Below are positions 40,761 to 49,479 of a stretch of DNA of 64,000 nucleotides, one piece after another. The DNA is taken from positions 11,853-75,852 of the forward strand of contig NZ_DYXC01000098.1 of assembly GCF_020742345.1 (NCBI RefSeq), read 5' to 3'. The position numbers and the translations under genes are program-made. Every line of letters begins with the position of its first letter. The first letter of the stretch is position 1. The notes beneath the pieces were generated by a model that had not been told where the DNA came from, did no database searches, and saw only the letters and a program-made list of their open reading frames with translations. Source of the stretch: Enteractinococcus helveticum. Lineage in GTDB: Bacteria > Actinomycetota > Actinomycetes > Actinomycetales > Micrococcaceae.

Positions 40761-41702
40761 GTGAGGAAACCACATAGCTTGCGCTTGGCAGGTCTGGCAG
40801 CGGCCACGTTAGTAGTCATTGGGTGTTCCGGACAGGCTGCTGTTGAGACGAATCAGTTGACGATCATAACCACATCAATGGCCCTGGATGAAGCCACCTC
40901 GTTAGCGGTGGCCGAATACTTACAAACACACGGTGTCGAGGTAGACGTCCAACAGCACAATGCCCCAGCGCAGGTGTTTGACGCCCTCGAGGCAGAAACC
41001 CCAGAAGATCAAACTGTTGTGGGGATCGTCTCGGCGCCTCAAGATCAGCAGGTGGAAGAACGCTCCGTTGAAGTACCCGATAACGTCGAGCTCATCGCTC
41101 AAGCACCGGCAGAACTCGGCTTCGTGGCCAGTACCTCATCGATTACGGCGGCAAATTTTGCACGCACCGTGGTGAATGCTGAAGATCCCGAAAAGCCGAT
41201 GGCCGATGCCTGTGCACAACAGACCTGGTTTCACCCGCAACTGCCCGAAGAATCTCTGCGGGTCATCAGCGATGCACTCGCCGAAGAAGGCTGTGAACCC
41301 AGGTTTGAAACCGTGGAAACTCTTGACACCGAAACTTATGGTGCACTGATCGAACAGTTGATAGTGAAGCCGGACACGGTGGTCATGCTACGCGGTCTGG
41401 ACCCGGCCATCAGTGATCAAGGGTTGGAGACCTTGGACGTTGAGACACAACAGTGGCCCAATAGCAATATTGTGGCCGTGTCTGGCACCGAAGTCGACGA
41501 CGCCCTAGTAGACCAGATCACTGACGTGCTCGACGTGCTCGACAGTGAAGCCGCAACCACCTTATTGCGCGGTTACTACAATGCTCAGACGTCTGTTTCG
41601 GATCTGCAATTTGAGGTCGATGATGCGATTCGGTATTGGCTTGCCCAGTCGGAGCTGAGCGATCCGGACACGGTGATCAATATCACCGGTGACAATGAAT
41701 AA
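40761..41702 (+). CDS. Orphan solute-binding-protein-like lipoprotein
   Basis: GTG start with an AGGAG SD. Signal peptide 'LRLAGLAAATLVVIGCSGQ' with the lipobox ending in Cys22. The mature part, 'LTIITTSMALDEATSLAVAEYL' onward, has the two-lobed pattern of OpuAC-type (glycine betaine/osmoprotectant) binding proteins, but similarity is weak. No permease or ATPase genes adjoin it, so it may act as a sensor or pair with a distant importer. 313 aa. Confidence 0.55.
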   Translation: MRKPHSLRLAGLAAATLVVIGCSGQAAVETNQLTIITTSMALDEATSLAVAEYLQTHGVEVDVQQHNAPAQVFDALEAETPEDQTVVGIVSAPQDQQVEERSVEVPDNVELIAQAPAELGFVASTSSITAANFARTVVNAEDPEKPMADACAQQTWFHPQLPEESLRVISDALAEEGCEPRFETVETLDTETYGALIEQLIVKPDTVVMLRGLDPAISDQGLETLDVETQQWPNSNIVAVSGTEVDDALVDQITDVLDVLDSEAATTLLRGYYNAQTSVSDLQFEVDDAIRYWLAQSELSDPDTVINITGDNE

Positions 41703-41746
41703 TTGTCATCTACAATCGACCTAAGTTCCAAGCTCAGGAGGACCCG

Positions 41747-42988
41747 GTGCCCCGCACATACCGTGACATTCGTCAATCATCCAAATTACTCAACGTGCGT
41801 TATGACGTGCGTGGTCCCATCCTGGAAGAGGCGCAACGTTTGGAAGCCGCCGGTCAACGCATCATGCGACTCAACATTGGCAACCCGGCCCCATTTGGTT
41901 TCGAAGCGCCCAACGAGATCCTCAAAGATATGATCGCCAACCTGCCAGATGCGCAGGGATATTCTGATTCCAAGGGCATCACCTCTGCTCGCCGTGCGGT
42001 GTCGCAATACTATGAAACCGAAGGCGTCATGGATATCCGCAGCGATGACGTGTATATCGGCAATGGCGTTTCCGAAATGATTACCATGGTGCTACAAGCA
42101 CTTCTGGATGACGGCGACGAAGTGCTCATTCCAGCTCCTGACTACCCGTTGTGGACTGGAGCAACCACGTTGTCGGGTGGTCAGGCCCTGCACTACCGGA
42201 CCGTGGAAGAAGAAGGCTGGGTACCGGATTTAGAGCACATTGAATCCCGGGTCTCGGAACGCACTAAAGCCATTGTGATTATCAACCCGAATAACCCAAC
42301 CGGGGCAGTTTATGATCGCGAAACCCTCGAAGGCATTTTTGAAATCGCTCGCCGTTATGGGCTCGTGGTCCTGTCAGATGAGATCTACGAAAAGATCCTG
42401 TATGAAGATGCCAAGCACATTCACGCAGCCTCTATTGCCGACGACGTTTTAGTCCTGACATTCTCCGGGCTGTCGAAGGCCTATCGGGTAGCTGGTTATC
42501 GCGCCGGCTGGGTCGCTGTGTCCGGGGCAAAACACCGTGCCACCGATTTTTTGGAGGGTCTGACCCTGCTGGCCAATATGCGCATGTGTGCCAATGTGCC
42601 AGCCCAGCACGTGATCCAAACTGCTTTGGGCGGATACCAATCGATCAATGATCTGATTCTGCCGGGCGGTCGGCTCTTAGAGCAGCGCAACGTGGCAATG
42701 AAACTGCTGCGCGAGATTCCGGGTGTCACAGTCCAAGAACCGCACGGGGCACTCTATCTTTTTCCAAAACTGGACCAAGAGCTGTACCCGATCGAAGATG
42801 ACGAAAGTTTCGTGATTGAGTTGCTGCGCCAGCAACAAATCTTGGTGTCACATGGTGGGGCGTTTAACTACGCGGACACCGATCACTTCCGACTGGTTAC
42901 TTTGCCTTCGGTGCGTCAACTGACCGATGGTATTGGCCGGATCGCGGAGTTCTTAGAGGATTACCGTTACCGGCACGCTGCACTGTAG
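41747..42988 (+). CDS. AlaA-like pyridoxal-phosphate aminotransferase
   Basis: Fold-type I aminotransferase, 413 aa, most like alanine-synthesizing AlaA (glutamate-pyruvate). 'RLNIGNPAPFGFEAP' opens the domain. 'NPNNPTGAVY' and the PLP lysine in 'SGLSKAYRVAGYRAGW' are intact, and 'RLVTLPS' supplies the substrate-binding Arg. GTG start after SD AGGAGG. It converges on xseB. Confidence 0.9.
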   Translation: MPRTYRDIRQSSKLLNVRYDVRGPILEEAQRLEAAGQRIMRLNIGNPAPFGFEAPNEILKDMIANLPDAQGYSDSKGITSARRAVSQYYETEGVMDIRSDDVYIGNGVSEMITMVLQALLDDGDEVLIPAPDYPLWTGATTLSGGQALHYRTVEEEGWVPDLEHIESRVSERTKAIVIINPNNPTGAVYDRETLEGIFEIARRYGLVVLSDEIYEKILYEDAKHIHAASIADDVLVLTFSGLSKAYRVAGYRAGWVAVSGAKHRATDFLEGLTLLANMRMCANVPAQHVIQTALGGYQSINDLILPGGRLLEQRNVAMKLLREIPGVTVQEPHGALYLFPKLDQELYPIEDDESFVIELLRQQQILVSHGGAFNYADTDHFRLVTLPSVRQLTDGIGRIAEFLEDYRYRHAAL

Positions 42989-42994
42989 CTCTTT

Positions 42995-43040
42995 GGCGCG
43001 GCCGGTAGCTGTCAGGCTAGCAGGTCAGACCGGCAGCGCC
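42995..43040. terminator. Possible bidirectional hairpin between alaA-like gene and xseB
   Basis: GGCGCGGCCGGT (42995-43006) pairs with ACCGGCAGCGCC (43029-43040) with one mismatch, forming a 12-bp stem with a 22-nt loop between two convergent genes. It lacks a clear U-tract, so termination would have to be Rho-assisted. Confidence 0.35.
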
Positions 43041-43084
43041 ACCGTGTCGGTCATTCCTGTTCACAGCAATACATGCGATGCGAA

Positions 43085-43372
43085 CTAGCCGGCGTTATTC
43101 GTGTCTGGATCTTGCTGATCGGGGTGGGTTTGGGTTCGGACTTCTTCAAGCCGTGATCGGGCACCTTCCAACCACGCCTCACAACGGCGGGCCAGTGCCT
43201 CGCCACGCTCCCACAAAGCCAACGATTCTTCTAGCCCGGCACCTCCGGCTTCAAGCCGTTCCACGGTTTGAATCAGCTCGGTGCGGGCTTGTTCGTAGCT
43301 CATCGTATCGACATCGGAAACATCCGCGGATGAGAAGCCTTCAACGGCAGGTTGTGGTTGTTGTTCGGTCAT
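43085..43372 (-). CDS. xseB: Exodeoxyribonuclease VII small subunit
   Basis: 95-aa helical-hairpin subunit that coats XseA. 'SYEQARTELIQTVERLEAG' and 'LEESLALWERGEALARRCE' are the family signature. It lies 4 bp after xseA and has a short C-terminal tail. Confidence 0.95.
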   Translation of the reverse strand: MTEQQPQPAVEGFSSADVSDVDTMSYEQARTELIQTVERLEAGGAGLEESLALWERGEALARRCEAWLEGARSRLEEVRTQTHPDQQDPDTNNAG

Positions 43373-43376
43373 GGAG

Positions 43377-44645
43377 TTACTCCTTAGATGTTTCAGTTAC
43401 TGAAGTCGTGGTGGCAGTCAGCCGGCCGGCTGCAACCAAAATATCAAGTTCATCGCCAACTGTGACTCTCGACGCGTCACGCAGAATCGAGTTGTCGTGC
43501 TGGACCACCGCGTAGCCGCGATTCAGGGTCTGTTGGGGCGACAATGAACGGACCCGGGCTTTGAGCTGTTCGATGTGGTCGGTGGCCCGGTGCAGCTGGT
43601 ACCCAAAGCTTGCCCGGGAACGGGTGCTCAGCTGGCTGATTTCTTCGGCCCGCAATTGGATCATAGTCTCGGGCTGCGCCATAACCGGTCGAGACCGCAG
43701 TTGGGCGATCTGTTGGTCTTGGACATCCACGAGTCGCTGCACTGCTTGAGCCATGCGGGCGCGCACATCGGTGATTGCTGCTAATTCAATGGCAGCATCG
43801 GGCACAATGTTTTTTGCCGCGTCAGTCGGTGTGGACGCCCGGAAATCTGCGACGTCATCTAGCACAGGCCGGTCGGCTTCGTGACCAATTGCTGAGACCA
43901 CGGCAGTGGTCAGCTCAGATACCGTACGCACCAGGGCTTCATCAGAGAACGGCAGGATGACTTCTTCTAATGCCCCGCCACCGCGGGCGACCACAATGAC
44001 ATCGACATGAGGATTTTGGTCTAAGACATGTAGCGCTGCACTGACTTCATCGGAAACTCGGGGCCCTTGCATTGCCGCATGGATGACTTCGAAGCGGGCC
44101 TCCGGCCAGCGTAGCCAGACGTTGCGTTGCACATCGTGCATGGCATCTGAATCACGTCCGGTAATCAAACCAATGGTATTTGGTAGCACCGGAAGTGGTT
44201 TTTTGCGGTCTGGCGCAAAGAGCCCTTCATCGGCCAGTGCTCGGCGTAGTCGTTCAACGCGCGCTAAGAGTTCTCCGATGCCAACGGGTCGCATGTCATT
44301 GACGATCATGGTCAATCGACCGGTCTTGGTATAAAAGTTTGGCTTGACTAATGCCACCACCCGGGCACCTTCTTTGATCGATGGATCTAGACTATTGGCG
44401 GTGCGAGCCCATGCGACGACGGGCAGTGACATTTCAACGTCGAGATCACGCATTGTCATCCACGCGTGGCCGCGACTGACCCGGTGTTCGATGAGTTGGC
44501 CTTCAACCCAGGTGGGGGAGACCCGTTCAATGTAATTTTTCAGATTTTCCGATAGTCGCGCCAGTGGCCATGGATTATCTGGGGTGGTGTCGGCAGCAAG
44601 CTGGGGTTGAGCTGGCCCGTTGGGGGCTGGAATGTGTTCAGACAT
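43377..44645 (-). CDS. xseA: Exodeoxyribonuclease VII large subunit
   Basis: Catalytic subunit of ExoVII, degrading single-stranded DNA from both ends. The N-terminal OB-fold has 'WVEGQLIEHRVSRGHAWMT'. The nuclease domain carries 'GLITGRDSDAMHDVQRN', 'VIVVARGGGALEEV' and 'VSAIGHEADRPVLDDVADFR', the conserved catalytic segments, followed by a long coiled region binding XseB. I use the ATG at 44645; a GTG lies 9 bp upstream. Confidence 0.95.
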   Translation of the reverse strand: MSEHIPAPNGPAQPQLAADTTPDNPWPLARLSENLKNYIERVSPTWVEGQLIEHRVSRGHAWMTMRDLDVEMSLPVVAWARTANSLDPSIKEGARVVALVKPNFYTKTGRLTMIVNDMRPVGIGELLARVERLRRALADEGLFAPDRKKPLPVLPNTIGLITGRDSDAMHDVQRNVWLRWPEARFEVIHAAMQGPRVSDEVSAALHVLDQNPHVDVIVVARGGGALEEVILPFSDEALVRTVSELTTAVVSAIGHEADRPVLDDVADFRASTPTDAAKNIVPDAAIELAAITDVRARMAQAVQRLVDVQDQQIAQLRSRPVMAQPETMIQLRAEEISQLSTRSRASFGYQLHRATDHIEQLKARVRSLSPQQTLNRGYAVVQHDNSILRDASRVTVGDELDILVAAGRLTATTTSVTETSKE

Positions 44646-44722
44646 ATCTACCACTTACACTAGATTTGGAACATCACGATGATGTCATAACCACGACATT
44701 GTGAAGAGAGCAGGCGTTAGGA

Positions 44723-45649
44723 ATGCGTAACTTCTTGGCGGTTATATTAGCCATCATTGCCGGTATTACCGCTTCCTTTGGGCTGGTTTCGTGGAAATTG
44801 AGCGAACTGATTCATCAGCCCGAACCTATCCAAGCTATCCTAGGTTCTGGCCCGGGGGCTGAAGAATTTAAGGCTGCCGTACCCGGGGCGGTTGGGAATC
44901 TGGCCACCGATACCACCGGGATCGCCGTCGTGGATGACGCTTTGAAGCAGGCCATTTCGGAAGTTTCTGCTCGTATTGTGTCACATGAAGAGTTTGATGC
45001 AGCCTGGTCTGAGTCGTTGGAACAAACTCGTCTGGGATGGCTTGATGACATTACCGGGCTGCGTGAACGTTTGGAGGCCGGAGAGTCGTTTCCGGAAAAC
45101 TCCACTGAAGCACAATTGGTTCTGCAATTGGGGCCGGTCACTGACCTCACCTTATCGATGATTGAAGATGCTGTGGCCGAAGCTACCGCTGACCTGCCGG
45201 GAGTTGAAGCCCCTTCATTGCAGTTGGACGGTGAATCAGAAACATCAGTTGCTACCTCAATTCCACCGGTGAGTTTTTTGACTGCTGAACAGGTGGTCAT
45301 AGTCGAAGAAGTGATGACCTTGTGGCCGGCGACTTTGGCCTTGGCAGCGATGATCTTTGTGATGGCGTTAGTCGTTGCCTCCTGGGGTAGTCGTTGGATT
45401 GTCTGGTTGGTGACCGGTCTTGTCTCGGCGGTGTGCGGCGCAGCCGCCAAACTTGGGTACATGTGGATGCAAAATATCGTTCTGCAACGAACTGAAGACG
45501 ACCCGAATCTGATTTTGGTCCGCGCGTTATTGGACACTGTTGAGAGTTGGGCGAATCCGCAGCTACTGGTCATGGTTGCCGTTGCCATTGGGATGGCACT
45601 GTTGGGTATTCTGGGCGGTTTTATTTCAGCGAATCGTCGTCGATCCTAG
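44723..45649 (+). CDS. Integral membrane protein, unknown function
   Basis: 308 aa. One N-terminal helix ('FLAVILAIIAGITASFGLV'), an acidic extracytoplasmic domain of about 190 residues, then three C-terminal helices ('LALAAMIFVMALVVASW', 'WLVTGLVSAVCGAAAKLGY', 'LLVMVAVAIGMALLGILGG'). No catalytic motif recognised. Divergent from xseAB; its 3' end overlaps the convergent SnoaL-like gene by 4 bp. Confidence 0.7.
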   Translation: MRNFLAVILAIIAGITASFGLVSWKLSELIHQPEPIQAILGSGPGAEEFKAAVPGAVGNLATDTTGIAVVDDALKQAISEVSARIVSHEEFDAAWSESLEQTRLGWLDDITGLRERLEAGESFPENSTEAQLVLQLGPVTDLTLSMIEDAVAEATADLPGVEAPSLQLDGESETSVATSIPPVSFLTAEQVVIVEEVMTLWPATLALAAMIFVMALVVASWGSRWIVWLVTGLVSAVCGAAAKLGYMWMQNIVLQRTEDDPNLILVRALLDTVESWANPQLLVMVAVAIGMALLGILGGFISANRRRS

Positions 45650-46116
45650 CGCTCGTCCCGATAGCGGACGGCTATGTGGCCAGCTGGTGAATTCACGTGG
45701 GTATCGGGACTACCTGGCACAACATCAGTGTTGTGGGCCGAGACGGCTCGCCAATAGTCTCCGTGATCATCGTGCAAGCGTGTGACGACAAAGCTCATGA
45801 CCGTGCGTCGGTCTTGGGTTTCCTGGCCGTCTGGTGTGTTTTGTCCGCTGATGGTGACCCGCGCGTGGACGACGGCATGATCTGTACCCAGCATGCGGGT
45901 TTCGGTTCGGCCAACGTTCATGGTGGACTGGCCGAAAATATTGGCAAAACCGAATGCGTGGGCTGTTCGGATGCGTTCTTGAGTAGTCCACCACAGACCG
46001 GTGACGTTGACGAAGTCGGCGTCGTCGACAAAGAGTTTTGCTAACGCATTGGCATCGTGGGCGTTCCAGGCCTGTTGAAAGCCGGTAATAATAGATTTTG
46101 GTGATTGCCGATCCAT
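45646..46116 (-). CDS. SnoaL/DUF4440-like protein (SgcJ/EcaC type)
   Basis: 156 aa, NTF2-like cone fold: 'GFQQAWNAHDANALAKLFVD' and 'DADFVNVTGLWWTTQERIR' are typical of SgcJ/EcaC proteins. Members bind or modify small molecules; no substrate can be given. Start at 46116 after SD GGAG; the frame runs further up over rmuC without family similarity. It follows rmuC by 4 bp. Confidence 0.78.
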   Translation of the reverse strand: MDRQSPKSIITGFQQAWNAHDANALAKLFVDDADFVNVTGLWWTTQERIRTAHAFGFANIFGQSTMNVGRTETRMLGTDHAVVHARVTISGQNTPDGQETQDRRTVMSFVVTRLHDDHGDYWRAVSAHNTDVVPGSPDTHVNSPAGHIAVRYRDER

Positions 46117-46120
46117 GGTC

Positions 46121-47338
46121 TTACTCCGCTTTGGTCTTGCCACCGGTTGCATCAATATTGGCCTGCAGCTCCGGTGCGGTGACATCCCGGGCAGTCTGCT
46201 GCACGGGTTCTGCCACAGCGATTGCATCGAGAGAAGCATCGAGTTCTTCGAGACGACGTGCAGACGGCAGCACACGACCCTCAAGTGTCGCCATCATCGA
46301 ATTGAACCGGGTGACCGTAGTGTTAATGGACTTACCCAGTGAATCCAGACGACGTCCTAATAGCCCAAGACGCTCATAGAGTTCACGGGCGGACGCAAAT
46401 ACGGTTCGGGCATTATCCACGAGGGTCTCCTGTTGCCAGGCATAGGCAACCGATTTCAATGTTGCCAATAATGACACCGGTGACACCAGGGCCACCCCCT
46501 GGCTAAAGGCATAGTCCAAGAGTTCTGCGTCGGCTTCTAGAGCTGCCGACAGGTGGGATTCTGCCGGCAGGAACAGCAATACGAGATCCGGGGTGTTATC
46601 TAAGGCATGCCAATATTTCTTGGTTCCGAGATCTTTGACATGTGCTCGAAGTGCTCGAGTGTGGGCTGCTTCAAGTTCGGCACGACGTCGTTGGTCTTCT
46701 TCAGAGCCGTCGGCCGGAATTTCGGCGGCTTGCAGAATAGCCGACATGGGCGCCTTCGCATCCACGATCAGGGATTTGCCACCCGGTAAGTGCACCAGCA
46801 TATCCGGACGGAACTGTTCCCCATCACGCTCAGCGGTGTTGACCAACAGGCTGACTTGCTCTTCAAAATCCGTATGCTGGAGCATGCCCGCGGCTTCCAC
46901 GATGCGTCGCAACTGGACTTCACCCCAGTGCCCGCGAGCCGATGACGAGCGCAGACTGGCCACCAGCTTCTGCGTATTTTCCAACAAGGCAGCATCGGTA
47001 AGGTGGGCGGTGCGCAATTGCTGAGAGAGCTGGCCGTATTGTTGGCCGCGGTCGCGTTCCAGCTGCGCCACCTGGGTGCCTAGGTGATCCAATTGTTGTG
47101 CCAGTGGACCCAACATCTGCACGATCTGATGCTGCGATTGGAATTGCTCACGATCTTCGGTGCGTTGGCGCTCCAGCAGATCGGCGCGTGTCTGAGCAGT
47201 GGCCAACTGCTCTCGAAGTGCGGCCTCAGTAGTACCATCTGATGGTCCACCCCCGGTACGCTTGGCAACCACGTAGCCGATGATGAAAAACAGTACGGCA
47301 ATCAAAATACACAGCACGATCGCAGTCGAAATCTCCAT
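46121..47338 (-). CDS. rmuC: DNA recombination protein RmuC
   Basis: 405 aa. An N-terminal membrane helix ('IVLCILIAVLFFIIGYVVA'), a coiled coil (about residues 35-110), then the RmuC PD-(D/E)XK-like domain with 'RGHWGEVQLRRIVEAAGM', 'SLIVDAKAPM' and 'LLFLPAESHL'. RmuC limits inversions at short repeats. I place the start at 47338, where the membrane anchor begins; the frame stays open 115 codons upstream but encodes nothing similar. Confidence 0.92.
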   Translation of the reverse strand: MEISTAIVLCILIAVLFFIIGYVVAKRTGGGPSDGTTEAALREQLATAQTRADLLERQRTEDREQFQSQHQIVQMLGPLAQQLDHLGTQVAQLERDRGQQYGQLSQQLRTAHLTDAALLENTQKLVASLRSSSARGHWGEVQLRRIVEAAGMLQHTDFEEQVSLLVNTAERDGEQFRPDMLVHLPGGKSLIVDAKAPMSAILQAAEIPADGSEEDQRRRAELEAAHTRALRAHVKDLGTKKYWHALDNTPDLVLLFLPAESHLSAALEADAELLDYAFSQGVALVSPVSLLATLKSVAYAWQQETLVDNARTVFASARELYERLGLLGRRLDSLGKSINTTVTRFNSMMATLEGRVLPSARRLEELDASLDAIAVAEPVQQTARDVTAPELQANIDATGGKTKAE

Positions 47339-47484
47339 ACCTCTAAGACTTACACATCGGAAGGACAAGATAAGCCGGGCGCGCTGGCACCGTCTCGGGT
47401 GTGCCGTCGATAACCGGTACTTGCAGTACTGGCAAATACTGGCACAATGTAACCTAGGCAACACCTCGATGAATGGAGTATTTT

Positions 47485-48309
47485 GTGGCAGAATCCAGCT
47501 TGCACAACAAGGCCGTGTTGATCTCCGGCGGTAGCCGCGGCATTGGCCTGGCCATTGCCAAACGTCTCGCACAAGACGGTGCAAATATTGTCTTGCTTGC
47601 CAAAACCGCCCAGCCGCATCCGAAACTGCCCGGAACCGTGTATACGGCCGCCGATGAGATCCGTGAAGCTGGGGGACAAGCACTGCCGGTGGTGGGGGAT
47701 GTTCGCGAAGAATCTGATATCCAAGCCGCTGTGGACGGTGCAGTGGAAGAATTCGGTGGCATCGATGTCGTCATTAATAACGCATCGGCCATCAATCTGG
47801 AGCCGGCAGCCGATATTGACATGAAACGCTACGACTTGATGCACGACATCAACGCCCGCGGCACATTTCTGCTGACCCGAACTGCACTGCCACACCTGAA
47901 AGCTTCTGCAGATCCTAGAATTCTGAGCCTGTCGCCACCGCTGAATATGTCACCGAAGTGGTTGGGCGCAGCCCCGGCCTACATGATGGCCAAATACGGG
48001 ATGAGCTTGGCCGCACTGGGCATCGGAGCACAAAACACCATCCCGGCGACCTGTTTGTGGCCCAAAACCACCATCCAAACCGCAGCGGTGCAGTATGCGC
48101 TGGGTGGCACCACGATGTATGAGCGTTCGCGAACCCCGGAGGTCTATTCTGATGCCGCCCATGTCGTGTTGACCGCTGAGCCAAGCCGATACGCCGGTCG
48201 CACGATGCTGTGTGAAGACGTCCTAGAAGACGCCGGGATCACCGATTTCGCCAAATACTCGCCCGGTGTGGATCCAGCCGACCTCGAAAAGGACATTTTC
48301 GTGGACTAA
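47485..48309 (+). CDS. Short-chain dehydrogenase/reductase (HSDL2-like)
   Basis: Classical SDR, 274 aa. Cofactor loop 'ISGGSRGIGLAIAKRL' near residue 10, 'NNASAI' near 100, catalytic 'YMMAKYG' (Y-x3-K) near 170. The closest known type is hydroxysteroid-dehydrogenase-like 2; the substrate is unknown. The start is GTG 47485 (SD GGAG, 6-bp spacing) rather than ATG 47473, whose own codon overlaps that SD. Confidence 0.88.
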   Translation: MAESSLHNKAVLISGGSRGIGLAIAKRLAQDGANIVLLAKTAQPHPKLPGTVYTAADEIREAGGQALPVVGDVREESDIQAAVDGAVEEFGGIDVVINNASAINLEPAADIDMKRYDLMHDINARGTFLLTRTALPHLKASADPRILSLSPPLNMSPKWLGAAPAYMMAKYGMSLAALGIGAQNTIPATCLWPKTTIQTAAVQYALGGTTMYERSRTPEVYSDAAHVVLTAEPSRYAGRTMLCEDVLEDAGITDFAKYSPGVDPADLEKDIFVD

Positions 48310-48379
48310 CTCATCGATAGGCTATGAGCTAGCGGGTGTAGTTCATTTCGCTGTCGCATTATCGATCACGGGAGGAGTC

Positions 48380-48721
48380 ATGCGCGAATTGACCTTAGCT
48401 ACGTTAGGCATAACGGTCCAAGAGCATGACACGGTGGTCGTAGATTTCTGGGCACCCTGGTGTACCACCTGTGTACGGTTCCGTCCTATTTTCGCCGACG
48501 TCGCAGCCCAGGTAGACGACGTGCAGTTTGCCACCGTCAATACGGATGAACAGCAAGACCTGGCTGCCATCATGGGCATCCGATCGCTGCCTACGGTCGT
48601 AGTATTTCGCAATGGCAAACATGTCTTTGCCAAATCGGGGGTGACCACCCGCCGACAGCTAGCAGAGATCATCGAACAGCTCAAAACGATCCAGCCAGAA
48701 AACACGTCGAACCCGGCATAA
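48380..48721 (+). CDS. Thioredoxin
   Basis: 113-aa thioredoxin fold with the redox site 'WAPWCTTCVRF' (C-x-x-C with Thr-Thr in place of the usual Gly-Pro) and cis-Pro loop 'GIRSLPTVVVFRNGK'. The Thr-Thr dipeptide should shift the redox potential from that of TrxA. It begins after SD GGGAGGAG. No thioredoxin reductase gene is nearby. Confidence 0.88.
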   Translation: MRELTLATLGITVQEHDTVVVDFWAPWCTTCVRFRPIFADVAAQVDDVQFATVNTDEQQDLAAIMGIRSLPTVVVFRNGKHVFAKSGVTTRRQLAEIIEQLKTIQPENTSNPA

Positions 48722-48813
48722 GAGTTATCCACAATTTGGCCGACACGACCTACGGGGTGTTGTAGCTGCTGTCAGAGTCGTGATCATCCATACCATTTCT
48801 AGGCAAGGAGATC

Positions 48814-49320
48814 ATGATGATCACTACGGCAGACACTACGTTACGTATTCGTGAATTCACTCGACGTGAGAAAACGTGCATTCGCCAAGACGTTAAACGT
48901 TTCGAGAAAATTGGGCGAGACCATCACTGCAACAGTCTAGAAGACTATGTGGACTTTGTCCGTGAACGTATCAGATTCACGGATGAGGGAGGAATCACCA
49001 CTAAATCCTTGTTGTTGATTAGGGGGCTGATCGCCTATTTTGGAGATCGACTCATCAGGCAGACCACCATGGAAAGAGTTGCGACCACGCTGCAGCATAC
49101 ACCTGGTTCGCTGGTACGTGACCCACAGACCTTCCAAACTGTTTTTATCGCAAACTTAATCTTCGACCATCTGATCGCTGATGATCTGTGGGCTCCATCC
49201 CTGGACGAAATCATGGATGAGCTAATTGACTGGAATGACGGATATTTGGATACTGAAGATGTTCAGACGGATTATGCCTGGGATCCAAATACCGGCCTGA
49301 GGGAGTATCTAGTAGCCTGA
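48814..49320 (+). CDS. Hypothetical protein, unrecognised
   Basis: 168 aa with a clear SD (AAGGAG) and ATG-ATG start. Charged N-terminal half with many Arg ('IREFTRREKTCIRQDVKRF'), a hydrophobic middle ('KSLLLIRGLIAYFGDRL') and an acidic end with 'WDPNTGLREYLV'. No signal peptide or known motif. A small perfect hairpin GACGC-AAA-GCGTC follows at 49367-49379. It stands alone between thioredoxin and the metal ATPase. Confidence 0.6.
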   Translation: MMITTADTTLRIREFTRREKTCIRQDVKRFEKIGRDHHCNSLEDYVDFVRERIRFTDEGGITTKSLLLIRGLIAYFGDRLIRQTTMERVATTLQHTPGSLVRDPQTFQTVFIANLIFDHLIADDLWAPSLDEIMDELIDWNDGYLDTEDVQTDYAWDPNTGLREYLVA

Positions 49321-49479
49321 TATTTCGGTCAAGCGTGATCCGGTTTTGGAAACCAGCGTTGACTATGACGCAAAGCGTCGTCGAAGCCGGGAATTGAGAC
49401 CTGACGTATGCCAAGGTTAAAACGTAGCTTCCCATTCACTTAGCTCATCCTGTGCACATCGAAAGCGAGGCGCAGCTAG

